The notes beneath the pieces are model-generated. The model worked only from the letters and a program-made list of their open reading frames with translations, was not told the origin of the DNA and ran no database searches. From an uncultured Mycoplasmatota bacterium (GTDB taxonomy: Bacteria; Bacillota_I; Bacilli_A; Mycoplasmatales; Mycoplasmoidaceae), in NCBI GenBank assembly GCA_949527715.1, contig CATEWF010000001.1, forward strand, positions 19,553 through 83,552: DNA of 64,000 bases. The letters are read 5' to 3'. The translations under genes were made by a program, and so were the position numbers. Positions within the stretch are counted from its first letter, which is position 1; every line of letters starts with the position of its first letter. This document shows, piece by piece, positions 33,226 to 42,048 of this stretch.

Positions 33226-34008
33226 ATGACAAACGCAATGTTGATTGTAGACATGCAGAATGATTTTGTCTGCACAAATGGCACACTTTCAGTTCCAGGT
33301 GCCGAAGAAGATGCAAAAAGAACAGCTGATTTTATTAAAAAAAATGCTCGAAACATTTATCATATTTCAGCAACTCTTGATAGTCATCACCCTATTCATA
33401 TAGCAAATGCTATTTTTTGGAAAGATGCAAATGGTAATCATCCTTCACCATTTACTACCATTACTGCACAGGATATTAAGGATGGAAAATGGCAAACAGC
33501 ATTTAATCCTCAGTGGGCTGTACATTATGTTGAGGAACTTGAGAAAAAAGGGAAAATTCTTACTATATGGACTGATCATTGCATTATTGGAAGTGAAGGA
33601 TGGGCTTTGTATAAAGATATTGCTAATGCATTGATCGATTGGGAAAAGGAAACTTCACGTCCTTATCATCTTGAGTTTAAGGGAAGCAATTGGTATACTG
33701 AACATTATAGTATCTTTAAGGGTGAAGTAGAAGTTCCTAATTGTCCTGAGACACAGTTGAATCAGAATCTTATTAATATTCTTAATAAATTTGACCGAAT
33801 ATTTCTTTTGGGTGAAGCATCCTCAGTATGTGTAAAAAATTCACTTAACGACCTTAACAACTATGCTCCTGACCTTGTAAGCAAGTTGGTTATTCTCGAA
33901 GACTGTATGTCACCTATCGGTCCTTGGGATATTAATACTGATGCCGTTTATCAGAAAGCAGTATCTTTGGGTGCAAAGATTATGAAATCAACAGATGTTA
34001 CATTTTAA
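33226..34008 (+). CDS. pncA: nicotinamidase-like cysteine hydrolase
   Basis: 260 residues of the isochorismatase/nicotinamidase fold. The triad can be placed: Asp 9 in VDMQNDF, Lys 152 in EFKGSN, Cys 202 in EASSVCVKN. Metal-binding residues are in TLDSHHPIHIAN (Asp 52, His 54, His 58). It should turn nicotinamide into nicotinate, the first salvage step to NAD; the same step recycles the nicotinamide released by sirtuins and ADP-ribosyltransferases. It is somewhat longer than bacterial PncA (about 210), with extra sequence around 65-100. First gene of a three-gene unit with 34015 and the VWA protein. Confidence 0.88.
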   Translation: MTNAMLIVDMQNDFVCTNGTLSVPGAEEDAKRTADFIKKNARNIYHISATLDSHHPIHIANAIFWKDANGNHPSPFTTITAQDIKDGKWQTAFNPQWAVHYVEELEKKGKILTIWTDHCIIGSEGWALYKDIANALIDWEKETSRPYHLEFKGSNWYTEHYSIFKGEVEVPNCPETQLNQNLINILNKFDRIFLLGEASSVCVKNSLNDLNNYAPDLVSKLVILEDCMSPIGPWDINTDAVYQKAVSLGAKIMKSTDVTF

Positions 34009-34014
34009 CTTAAA

Positions 34015-34278
34015 ATGAGTGCTAAATGTATAAATAAAAATACTTGTATATTATTAATACATTTTCCAGTTTCTTTATTGCCAGTAGAACAAATGGTAGA
34101 TTTTACAGAAGATTTACATCGTTATTGTGATGATACTGTATTTCCATTTGTAATCGCTGACAATGTTGAGAAAGTTGAAATCGAATTTATTAATAATGAA
34201 ACTCTTTCAGAAAAAGAAAGAGAAAAGTTAAATACAACAATAGAGAATTTATTAACAAAAAATAAAAATAAAGAGTAA
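34015..34278 (+). CDS. hypothetical protein
   Basis: 87 residues; a hydrophobic beta stretch (CILLIHFPVSLLPVEQM) then an acidic/helical tail. Its stop overlaps the VWA start codon (TAATG), so translation is coupled. Not recognised. Confidence 0.65.
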   Translation: MSAKCINKNTCILLIHFPVSLLPVEQMVDFTEDLHRYCDDTVFPFVIADNVEKVEIEFINNETLSEKEREKLNTTIENLLTKNKNKE

Positions 34279-34967
34279 TGGACGAATTTAATTTTATGTC
34301 AAGTATGGGATTGAATTTTACTAACTTTAATCCCGAAAATATTCAGGTATCGGAAACAATTAATGTAACTTTTGTAATTGATAAGTCTGGTTCAGTTAAT
34401 AATTATGTTGATGACCTTAACAATATTCTGAACGAGTTTTTGCACGAACTTCAAAGGTCACATGTTGCTGACCGCGTAATGGTTTCGGTAGTTGAATTTA
34501 ATGAGAACATTGATGTTGTTTCAGCCTTCCACCCTATTGCAGATGTTAAGGATTTTGAGATTAAGCCTGGTGGTATGACCAATCTTTATGGTGCAACGCT
34601 TTCTGCTCTTGAAAATGCAATTGCCTATAAGGAAGAACAGGAGAATAATGGTTTGACTTCTAAATCTCTTGTATTCATTATTACTGACGGTATGGATAAT
34701 ATGAATGCAACTAATGCTTCTAATATCGCACAGAAACTGCGTGAGATTTATTCAAACGAAATGAATAGTTTCTCTTTCTCAGTTATTATGTTCGGTCTTG
34801 GTAATGAAGCAGATTTTGATAGTGCCCGTAATGCAATGGGTATCAAACCTGAAATGCTTGCTAAGTTGGGTACTACTGCAAAGGAACTTCGTAAGATGGT
34901 TGGCTTTATTTCTTCTTCAGTTTCTTCAAGTGCCGCTGGTAATAGTATCAGTGCAGTCACTTTCTAA
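34278..34967 (+). CDS. TerY-like von Willebrand factor A domain protein
   Basis: 229 residues, essentially one VWA domain. The MIDAS is intact: FVIDKSGSV (Asp 35, Ser 37, Ser 39), KPGGMTNLYGA (Thr) and IITDGMDN (Asp). This resembles TerY/YegL, which act with a dedicated kinase and often a PP2C phosphatase; the YegI-type kinase is at 29724, but no phosphatase is seen. It ends in a Ser/Ala-rich tail. Codon choice is more C/G-rich than the neighbours, again hinting at high expression. Its role in this phage is unknown. Confidence 0.85.
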   Translation: MDEFNFMSSMGLNFTNFNPENIQVSETINVTFVIDKSGSVNNYVDDLNNILNEFLHELQRSHVADRVMVSVVEFNENIDVVSAFHPIADVKDFEIKPGGMTNLYGATLSALENAIAYKEEQENNGLTSKSLVFIITDGMDNMNATNASNIAQKLREIYSNEMNSFSFSVIMFGLGNEADFDSARNAMGIKPEMLAKLGTTAKELRKMVGFISSSVSSSAAGNSISAVTF

Positions 34968-34997
34968 GAAATGACAATATATTTTCTTAGTTTTCAT

Positions 34998-35027
34998 AAA
35001 TCTACTCATTGTTTAATGGGTAGATTT
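34998..35027 (+). terminator. intrinsic terminator after the VWA gene
   Basis: AAATCTACTCAT/ATGGGTAGATTT, 12-bp stem with one T-G wobble and a 6-nt loop, then TT. Confidence 0.7.
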
Positions 35028-35071
35028 TTGCTATTTATAACTACTTATAAATATAGAATTTTTTAATAGAA

Positions 35072-37774
35072 ATGAAGTTATTTTGTGATTTAAATAAAAA
35101 GACTATTGTCATATCAGATAAGCAACAAAAAATAATAAATGAAACGATTGCTTATCACGGTTCAAAAGCAAATTTTGAAGAATTTAATATTGCGTACATT
35201 GGTTATGGTACTGGTGCGCAAGAGTTTGGCGAAGGTATATATCTTACATTCGATAAAGAAACTGCTTATAGTTATGGTGGAACTGTCTATACAGTAGAAA
35301 TACCAGACATCAATGATGGAAATTATATCTATTACGATAGACCTGTATCAGGAGAGATTTTTCCTTCAATTGTTGATGGCATTATTGCAGATTTAAAATA
35401 TCAGTATCCTGATGAATATGAAACAGAAGAAAGTATTAAAGAAATTAGAAATGAATTATATGAGATATTAAATCCTTCGGAAGGAAGGTATCTTATGTAT
35501 AATATACATAGATATGTAGATGACCCAGTAGTCATACCTAAAATATTAAAAAGGGCTGGTGTTACAGGGTTTATATATAATAATGGTAAAGTAACTAATG
35601 TCGTAATGTTTTCTTCAAAAGATGTTAAAATACTTAATAAAGAACATATAGAAGAAAATAAACATTATAATGAAGACTATTTCAATCCATCTGAATTATT
35701 ATCTGAAAGTAAAACATATTATGCTAATATGGATGAAAAATTGATAATTAAAGATGGAAGAACTGCAATAAAAACTACACCGACACAATTAGAGGATAAG
35801 ATAAAAGAAATTTGGAAACTTAATAAAGAAGATGAATATACTAAACTTAAATATGCACTTCATCAATTAATGGCATATCCAAAAGGTAAAAAAGGCTTGG
35901 AACAATATGCAAAAGATATTTCAAAAATAAAGTTTGATGGTGAAAATTTTGAAATAATTGGCGATATAAGGACAAATAATAATGGTATATCTTATATTAT
36001 TGCTGAGTCTGGCGGTGATTGGGAAATTCCTTTGTTAGTCTTTATCTATTTTGATGGAAAACATATCAGAGGATATATACCCACATATGGTAATTGTTTT
36101 GACCAAGATAAGAAAACGGCATTTGGTAACGGAGATGACTTAGATTATGAGTTTATTAAAAATGAATTTAAAGATGAAAAAGCAAGCCCTTATGATATAA
36201 AAAATCATTTGAAATTTAATATTGATGCTTGTATTAAAGATTTTAATAAACATATTAAAGTTACTAAAGGTAAATTAAAAGAAAGCAGAAATATCATTAC
36301 AGAATGTACATTTAGAGATTTATTGATTGAAGCCGCAACAATACAAGATATATATTCAAAATACTATTCAGATATACCAGAAGATGAATTTCAACAGATA
36401 ATTCAATCTGACCCTACGTGGCGAGAAGATAAACCAGATAAAATGGGAAAGTATGGTAAATGGTTGCTTAATTTATATAAACAAAATAAATTAAAAAATG
36501 AAGATTTATATAAAGCAAAAGATTATTTATCTTATTTTGTTAAATATTATAATAAAGTATCTGAAAAAGATATTAATAAAATAAGTGATTTACCTTCTTT
36601 ATATAATATAATTCAACAATTCAAAGAAGCATCTGATAACGGAGAAGAAATTGCTACCTCTAAATCTGATGAAGTACGAAAGATTAAGAAAGATGCCGAA
36701 AAGTTTTATGAAGATGATACTTGGTTAGTTGTAATTCCACATACACAAGAAGCATCTTGTTATTACGGAAAGAATACCCAATGGTGTACTGCTGCTACTG
36801 ATAGTTATAATATGTTTCATCAATATTATAAAGATGGTTTACTTTATATTAATATAAATAAGAAAACGAACCATAAATATCAGTTCCATTTTGAAGATGC
36901 ACAATTTATGGATGAACGAGACCAATTTATTAATACACCCATTGCAAAATCTATTGGTTTAACTAGTGGTTTACTACAAGCATATATATCTAAATATGGT
37001 GGTAGGGCAGCAATAGCATTGACTTGTACAGTTGATTGGGATGCAGACGAACCAATAGAAGGTGATGACCCATTTTATGTATATGTAGATTATGATGGCT
37101 ATTATCATATAGTTCAAGTAAATGGTATAAATGTTATGCCGTGTAAAGGCTTAACAACTGATAGTCTAACTTATGATAATGATGTAAGATATTTAGGTAA
37201 TGGCATTTTCTATTATCACGACTATGAGGAAAACGAATATTATGATGAAGAAACTGATGAGTATTATATTGATGGAGAATATTCTGTTAGTGATGATTGG
37301 ATAATGTTTGATGCTAAAACACAAAAACGCATTAATCTATCTGAAAATGTTGGAAGTATTACACCAATAAATGATAGTTATTTTCAATATAGAGAGAATA
37401 ATATTTATCATGTATTATCTTTCTATAATATGCAAAAATGTTTTGAAACCAAAGAATTAGTGCAATCAACAAAGTATTTTATGGAATCATACAGATACCG
37501 AAATCCTAATCGTAAATTTACTCAATATGATGATGACCTTATTGTATTAAGAAGTTATACTAAAGATGGTAGTCAAAATAAAATTTATAATATATATGAA
37601 CAAAAATATATAATACCACCATTTAAAGACTGGTATGTAAGTATTGAACTTGATGAAAATGGTTATGAATATATTGCATTCAGAGAATATAGTCCTGGTA
37701 ATGGACATTCCAATTATTGTTTACTATTATCAGACGGAACATTAAGTCAAGTTTATGACAAAATTAATAAATGA
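35072..37774 (+). CDS. 900-residue protein with N-terminal ART-like domain
   Basis: Largest gene here. Residues ~27-190 look like an ADP-ribosyltransferase of the phage/polymorphic-toxin type: AYHGSKANFEEFN (the His of HYE-class ARTs), FGEGIYLTFDKETAYSYGG and a VMFSSKDVKIL end. I cannot point with certainty to the catalytic Glu. A central segment (~555-590) has YGKNTQWCTAATDSYN, a motif I recall from unrelated phage proteins but cannot assign. The rest is beta-rich. ARTs modify proteins with ADP-ribose from NAD; phages use them to reprogram host enzymes. No promoter is seen directly upstream, although a terminator is, so a weak or different promoter must exist. Confidence 0.65.
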   Translation: MKLFCDLNKKTIVISDKQQKIINETIAYHGSKANFEEFNIAYIGYGTGAQEFGEGIYLTFDKETAYSYGGTVYTVEIPDINDGNYIYYDRPVSGEIFPSIVDGIIADLKYQYPDEYETEESIKEIRNELYEILNPSEGRYLMYNIHRYVDDPVVIPKILKRAGVTGFIYNNGKVTNVVMFSSKDVKILNKEHIEENKHYNEDYFNPSELLSESKTYYANMDEKLIIKDGRTAIKTTPTQLEDKIKEIWKLNKEDEYTKLKYALHQLMAYPKGKKGLEQYAKDISKIKFDGENFEIIGDIRTNNNGISYIIAESGGDWEIPLLVFIYFDGKHIRGYIPTYGNCFDQDKKTAFGNGDDLDYEFIKNEFKDEKASPYDIKNHLKFNIDACIKDFNKHIKVTKGKLKESRNIITECTFRDLLIEAATIQDIYSKYYSDIPEDEFQQIIQSDPTWREDKPDKMGKYGKWLLNLYKQNKLKNEDLYKAKDYLSYFVKYYNKVSEKDINKISDLPSLYNIIQQFKEASDNGEEIATSKSDEVRKIKKDAEKFYEDDTWLVVIPHTQEASCYYGKNTQWCTAATDSYNMFHQYYKDGLLYININKKTNHKYQFHFEDAQFMDERDQFINTPIAKSIGLTSGLLQAYISKYGGRAAIALTCTVDWDADEPIEGDDPFYVYVDYDGYYHIVQVNGINVMPCKGLTTDSLTYDNDVRYLGNGIFYYHDYEENEYYDEETDEYYIDGEYSVSDDWIMFDAKTQKRINLSENVGSITPINDSYFQYRENNIYHVLSFYNMQKCFETKELVQSTKYFMESYRYRNPNRKFTQYDDDLIVLRSYTKDGSQNKIYNIYEQKYIIPPFKDWYVSIELDENGYEYIAFREYSPGNGHSNYCLLLSDGTLSQVYDKINK

Positions 37775-38259
37775 TAAATAAATATGTTTTTATGTTTAAA
37801 GAACTTATACAATTAATCAAGTGGCTTTTTAGTGGTAATCCAAATGATTACGAAGGACTTGAGTTAGTCCAAATGAAATATTTCCCATTTAAAAATTATT
37901 CTGCAATGTCTTGGTGTGGTAGAATAATTACTCGTGAACCAGATAAGATAGACGATGTAACAATCAATCATGAAACTATACACCTTAAACAAGCACAATG
38001 TTATGGAACTTGGTTTTCATATTATCTTCGTTATTGTATCGAATGGTTAAAGGGAAATCCATTTACTAAGCCATTTAGGTCTGCTTATTATACAATACCT
38101 TATGAGGTTGAAGCATATGCTAACGAGAATGATTTTAATTATGCATTTGTATATAATCCCGATTTAATTAGATTAAAATATAATTTAAAAAATCGAAAGA
38201 AATTATTTAAGAGTTTCAAAACCCTTAGAGAGTGGAAACAATATATTAAAACTTTATAA
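37771..38259 (+). CDS. putative zinc metallopeptidase
   Basis: 162 residues, coupled to the previous gene by ATGA overlap. NHETIHLKQAQ contains HExxH, and a later YEVEAYANEND supplies a candidate third ligand Glu, the pattern of minimal gluzincin-like peptidase domains. An N-terminal amphipathic/hydrophobic stretch (MFKELIQLIKWLF) could bind membrane. The substrate is unknown, and this could be an inactive scaffold. Last gene of the + arm. Confidence 0.65.
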   Translation: MINKYVFMFKELIQLIKWLFSGNPNDYEGLELVQMKYFPFKNYSAMSWCGRIITREPDKIDDVTINHETIHLKQAQCYGTWFSYYLRYCIEWLKGNPFTKPFRSAYYTIPYEVEAYANENDFNYAFVYNPDLIRLKYNLKNRKKLFKSFKTLREWKQYIKTL

Positions 38260-38265
38260 GACAAA

Positions 38266-38298
38266 AGAGAGTAAGATTTGAGACTAGTCTTACTCTCT
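38266..38298. terminator. bidirectional terminator at the convergence of the two arms
   Basis: AGAGAGTAAGA/TCTTACTCTCT, 11-bp perfect arms, 11-nt loop, with an A-run on the left and T7 on the right, so it can work for both strands. All genes to the left are + and all to the right are -. Confidence 0.85.
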
Positions 38299-38313
38299 TT
38301 TTTTATCATATTG

Positions 38314-40248
38314 TTACTTACTATAATGTTTTATCAGTTTATCCGTAATATCTGGTAGTGATATTTTTTCATAATTTCCATCGTTTTTAAGCCATATTAG
38401 TTTTCTGTCAATTACTTTATATCCTAAATTCATTAACATTAGTGCATAGGCAGATAATTGGAATGTATAATGTGATTTAGGTTCATCAATAAAATTATCA
38501 AATGGTGATAACATTGTTACATTAAAATTTTGATTATAATCGTTTATAATAGTCTTATTTGTATTATGTGTCACAAGCATATCATAACCACAACAATATG
38601 TGTGTGTTGGACTGTCAACTTCTATACATTTAGTTTGTACAGTTTCACAATATTCAACAGACTTTATATTTCTAAAGGTATTTCTTATACTTTTTTTGTT
38701 ACTAATTTTTAGTCGTCTTATTTTAAAAGGATATATATCAGTAGCAAAACTAATATCCCACTTATCAAATATTTTTTTATTTTTACAATTATTACATTTA
38801 CCTTTTGCTTTAATAACGGTTGGCTTTATACCTAAAGAATAAAGCAGTTTCATACTAAATTCAATTTGTTCTAACTTAGTTGTTGTTAACACATATCTAT
38901 TTCTGGTAGCATTATAATATCCATCAGTATCCATTAATCCTCTAAGGATATCTAATCTTTGTTCATAAGAAGCCCTAAGATATATATTAGGAATGTGTTT
39001 ATTACCTAATAAACCAAGTAATTTTAATTGGTGTGCCAACCCAAAGATAGTTCTGGTTTGTGCTTTACCAGAGCCACCCTGTGAAACATCTTTTCCGATA
39101 CTATAGCCGCATTTTATTATTTCATCCCACAATTCTTGATACATATTAGTAACTTTCCCATCTATTTTATTACCATCACCTAACCATATTCCTAACACAT
39201 ACGGATGAATCGGTAAATCTACTTTAGGTAATTCTATTGGTTTAGAATTCAATATTTTAGGTACTAAATGAGGTTTTAAATTTTTTTTACCTGTTTTTTT
39301 GTTAATAGTAAAATTATTTTCATTATGTATAAAATTAAACAATTCTTTACCTGTCATTACAATAGTTTTAAAATATCTTTCTTTAACACCATTTGGAAAT
39401 CTTTCTTGAAAAAATGAAATTTCCCATCTATGTTCTTCATCACAAATTATTTCCGTATTATTATCAAATTTGATTTTTAAACATGGATTGTTATGTATTT
39501 GAGATACATTTAATACTTTTGTTGGTTGTCCATTTTTATCAAAAACAATATCGTTTTTCTCTATATCACCCATATTTTTCCATCCATCAATTGTAGCAAT
39601 GGGTGTATCAAGTGGTAGTCCTTTATAATCGTGTAAAAGAATACACCATTCACCTTTATATTTCATTGCAAAAGTAATATCAGCAGTACCACAATATAAC
39701 TTTTTAATACCAAATTTATTATCCTTTGGCATATACATTTTTACTTCAGGTATTAAAGGATAGATTTCATTAATTTTAAATATATCTTCCCAGTATTTAG
39801 ATATAGCCTCTTGTTTAGAAGCACAAGGTATTAAATATCCTTCTTCATATTGTTTAATACATGAATTACAAAATGTAGATGGTTCTAACCCACGAACAAA
39901 ATTCATATAACTTTCACCAAATTCATGATGTTGGGTACCTGAATTGGTTGCTTTTAAGTTAGTTTCTCTCCATCTTCGTTTAATTACCTCAACAGGTACA
40001 TCTTCTCTAATTGCAACATTTTCGGCTTTTAAATCCCAATCAACATAAGGTTCAAACTCTTTTATTAAACCACTTACTGAAACAGGGGTATCAACGCTTC
40101 CATCTTCATTGTGAATGTAATATTTATGTCCTTCTTCAATAAATTCAAGATTACTAAAAGCAGATAAAATATTTTCTCTCATTTCAGTAACTTCTTTTGG
40201 TTCAGGATTTTTCTTTAATCGTTCTTTTATATCAGTTATATTTATCAT
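38314..40248 (-). CDS. RecB/Cas4-like PD-(D/E)XK nuclease interrupted by an intein
   Basis: 644 residues. Removing residues 210-562 leaves a 291-residue host protein with a PD-(D/E)XK nuclease core: GTADITF (motif II Asp 190), LLHDYK|TNK (Asp 207, Lys 209) and FQLSAYALML (QxxxY motif). This is the RecB/Cas4/AddB-type exonuclease family, probably used in phage recombination or end processing. The insertion lies exactly after the catalytic lysine (DYK|T), so the precursor should be inactive until splicing. Promoter at 40275-40306. Last gene of the - arm. Confidence 0.85.
   Translation of the reverse strand: MINITDIKERLKKNPEPKEVTEMRENILSAFSNLEFIEEGHKYYIHNEDGSVDTPVSVSGLIKEFEPYVDWDLKAENVAIREDVPVEVIKRRWRETNLKATNSGTQHHEFGESYMNFVRGLEPSTFCNSCIKQYEEGYLIPCASKQEAISKYWEDIFKINEIYPLIPEVKMYMPKDNKFGIKKLYCGTADITFAMKYKGEWCILLHDYKGLPLDTPIATIDGWKNMGDIEKNDIVFDKNGQPTKVLNVSQIHNNPCLKIKFDNNTEIICDEEHRWEISFFQERFPNGVKERYFKTIVMTGKELFNFIHNENNFTINKKTGKKNLKPHLVPKILNSKPIELPKVDLPIHPYVLGIWLGDGNKIDGKVTNMYQELWDEIIKCGYSIGKDVSQGGSGKAQTRTIFGLAHQLKLLGLLGNKHIPNIYLRASYEQRLDILRGLMDTDGYYNATRNRYVLTTTKLEQIEFSMKLLYSLGIKPTVIKAKGKCNNCKNKKIFDKWDISFATDIYPFKIRRLKISNKKSIRNTFRNIKSVEYCETVQTKCIEVDSPTHTYCCGYDMLVTHNTNKTIINDYNQNFNVTMLSPFDNFIDEPKSHYTFQLSAYALMLMNLGYKVIDRKLIWLKNDGNYEKISLPDITDKLIKHYSK
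38563..39621 (-). mobile_element. intein with LAGLIDADG endonuclease, probable class 3
   Basis: 353 residues in frame inside the nuclease gene. It begins GLPLDTPIATIDGW instead of with Cys/Ser and ends LVTHN followed by Thr, i.e. the usual HN|T junction. It has Trp in EEHRW (block B), Cys in KCIEVDSP (block F) and the +1 Thr, which together form the WCT signature of class 3 inteins. Two LAGLIDADG-type motifs are visible: VLGIWLGDGN and LRGLMDTDGY. Blocks before and after fit a bifunctional splicing/homing element. Confidence 0.88.
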
Positions 40249-40274
40249 AAATTATTAATTTTTCTTTATATTAA

Positions 40275-40321
40275 CAAATATACAATAAAAAATTGGTATT
40301 GCCAAACTAACAATACCAATT
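40275..40321 (-). promoter_or_regulatory. promoter with overlapping inverted repeat / upstream terminator
   Basis: On the - strand TTTG (40306-40303), 20 nt, TATATTTG (40282-40275), reading to the nuclease gene. A perfect 11-bp inverted repeat AATTGGTATTG/CAATACCAATT (40291-40301 and 40311-40321) encloses the -33 box in its loop. It may act as an operator, as a terminator for the upstream HNH gene, or both. Confidence 0.75.
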
Positions 40322-40353
40322 TATATTTTTTGCTAAGATATTATTTACCTAAC

Positions 40354-40683
40354 TTACTGCTTAATACAGAAATCATATATTTTTTCTACATGTTTTAAAA
40401 AATCCTCTTTCTGTAAAGTATGTTTCATATAATTACAAATAGTACAACACGGAACACAGTTATCTTTTTGATAGCCTATATTAGGATTTAGTCTGTCTAT
40501 TCCATTATAGGCAATTGGTGGTTGATGTGTATCACCTCTTCTTTTTAGAATTTCTTTAGTCACCATTTTTGGTTCTATACCACAATAATGACAAGGTTGA
40601 CTTATTAAATTATCAAATTCTTCAAAATTAAGATTAAAAGAATGATTTCTCTTATGTGCATTCCTTTTAGTAGTTCTATACAA
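40354..40683 (-). CDS. HNH endonuclease
   Basis: 109 residues. A basic N-terminus (MYRTTKRNAHKRNHSFN) precedes a zinc-type HNH core: CHYCGIEP, then NGIDRLNPNIGYQKDNCVPCCTICNYMK (Cys pairs around the catalytic region). This compact layout is typical of small phage HNH nucleases, which may be mobile or may serve DNA processing. It lies between TnpB and the intein-bearing gene in a cluster of mobile endonucleases. Confidence 0.82.
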   Translation of the reverse strand: MYRTTKRNAHKRNHSFNLNFEEFDNLISQPCHYCGIEPKMVTKEILKRRGDTHQPPIAYNGIDRLNPNIGYQKDNCVPCCTICNYMKHTLQKEDFLKHVEKIYDFCIKQ

Positions 40684-40719
40684 CCATTTTCTTAACCGTA
40701 TATAAAAATCTAAGAAAAA

Positions 40720-41976
40720 CTATGAGTTTAACTTAGTTTCCATTTCTTGCTTCAACGAACCACTGCTTTTTAGGTTGTTTTCACAACGGTCATCCACTGT
40801 TGGGTTCTCCACAAGCGTTAATTCGGCAGTACGGCTACCTACTAATATCTTATTCCCCTCAATCAATATGTTAATCGCAGCATTCAAATCTCTGTCGTGA
40901 TGTTCTCCACACATAGGGCAAGTCCACTCTCGCTCACCAAGTGACAAGTTCTTGTAAACATAACCACATTCGTGACAAGTTTTGGAACTCGCAAACCATC
41001 GGTCAACTTCGATAATAAACTTATCATTCAACATTGCCTTATTCTTCAATGTATTCTTGAATGTGTAAAACCCAAGGTCTTGAATGGCTTTCGCCAATTT
41101 GTGGTTTTTCAACATTCCTTGAACATTGAGATTTTCCATAAAAACATAATCATATGTTTTAAGTAGTGAATTTGCAATGAAATGGATATAGTCTAAACGT
41201 TGATTACTTAAATGTTCAAATACTTTCGCAAGTTTCCTTCTTGCTTTATTTCTGTTATTTGAACCTTTGGTTTTCTTGGAAAGTTGACGTTGGAGTTGCT
41301 TAATTTTATCTTCACTTCTTTTAAAGAAATGTTTATTTTCAAACACTTCTCCATCAGAAGTTATAACAAAATCCTTGATGCCAAGGTCAATACCAACACG
41401 ATTATCAGTATGTCTGAATTGTTTGAATTCCTTTTCGTTCATTGATAAAAGGACTGACAAAAAGAAATTACCACTCTTGGTTTTCGATAAGGTAGCACTC
41501 TTGATATTGTCTTTATATCTTTGCAATCTCTCAAAATAGAGATTTGAACAACGGAATTTAATGTTTTTCAGACTTTTGGTTAAGGAAATATGTTTCGTTT
41601 CAAATGTATTTGATTTGGATATTGCTTCACAAGGGAACAATGCTGAGTTATTATCATGTTTGGACTTGAATTTTGGAAACCCTTTACCAAGTTTAAAGAA
41701 GCCGTCATAGGCAGATAACATTTGTCTTATGGCTTGTTTCATCACTTTGGTATTTTGTTCTTTTAACCAAACATAATTTTCATCTTTCAGTAAAGTTCCA
41801 TGAAAATATTTAGATAAATCAGTTAAACCTAAATTTGTTTTATTTTCGTTATATGTATTTTGTTTAAGAGCGAGCATTTGATTATAGACAAAACGATAAC
41901 TACCAAGCACCTTATTAAGTGTTTGTTCTTGTGTCTTGTTAGGGTATAATCTTATTTTAACTGCTCTTAACATCAT
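40720..41976 (-). CDS. tnpB: TnpB-family RNA-guided nuclease (IS200/IS605 OrfB)
   Basis: 418 residues. RuvC residues are all present: Asp 197 in VGIDLGIKDF, Glu 281 in FMENLNVQGM and Asp 363 in HDRDLNAAIN. The zinc ribbon is CHEC/CPMC (334-356). The N-terminus MLRAVKIRLYPNKTQE is typical; the start may be the second Met (41973). No TnpA transposase is next to it, so it is either a stranded element or a domesticated copy. An omega-RNA would normally overlap the 3' end, but only 36 bp separate it from the HNH gene, so any guide would have to lie within or across these genes. Confidence 0.93.
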   Translation of the reverse strand: MMLRAVKIRLYPNKTQEQTLNKVLGSYRFVYNQMLALKQNTYNENKTNLGLTDLSKYFHGTLLKDENYVWLKEQNTKVMKQAIRQMLSAYDGFFKLGKGFPKFKSKHDNNSALFPCEAISKSNTFETKHISLTKSLKNIKFRCSNLYFERLQRYKDNIKSATLSKTKSGNFFLSVLLSMNEKEFKQFRHTDNRVGIDLGIKDFVITSDGEVFENKHFFKRSEDKIKQLQRQLSKKTKGSNNRNKARRKLAKVFEHLSNQRLDYIHFIANSLLKTYDYVFMENLNVQGMLKNHKLAKAIQDLGFYTFKNTLKNKAMLNDKFIIEVDRWFASSKTCHECGYVYKNLSLGEREWTCPMCGEHHDRDLNAAINILIEGNKILVGSRTAELTLVENPTVDDRCENNLKSSGSLKQEMETKLNS

Positions 41977-41989
41977 AAATCAAACAAAT

Positions 41990-42002
41990 GGGTTGATAAC
42001 CC
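41990..42002. repeat. short hairpin upstream of tnpB
   Basis: GGGTT-GAT-AACCC, a 5-bp stem with 3-nt loop just upstream of the tnpB start. IS200/IS605 ends carry subterminal hairpins, so this could mark the left end, but the stem is short and I see no matching right end. Confidence 0.3.
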
Positions 42003-42048
42003 TTTCTATATATAAATATATTGTTAACATAAAAAATGCCAAAAATTA

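Noticed and set aside
38314..40248. Two fused unrelated genes rather than an intein
   Set aside because: The flanks rejoin into a continuous D-x-K-T nuclease motif and the ends match intein splice junction blocks.
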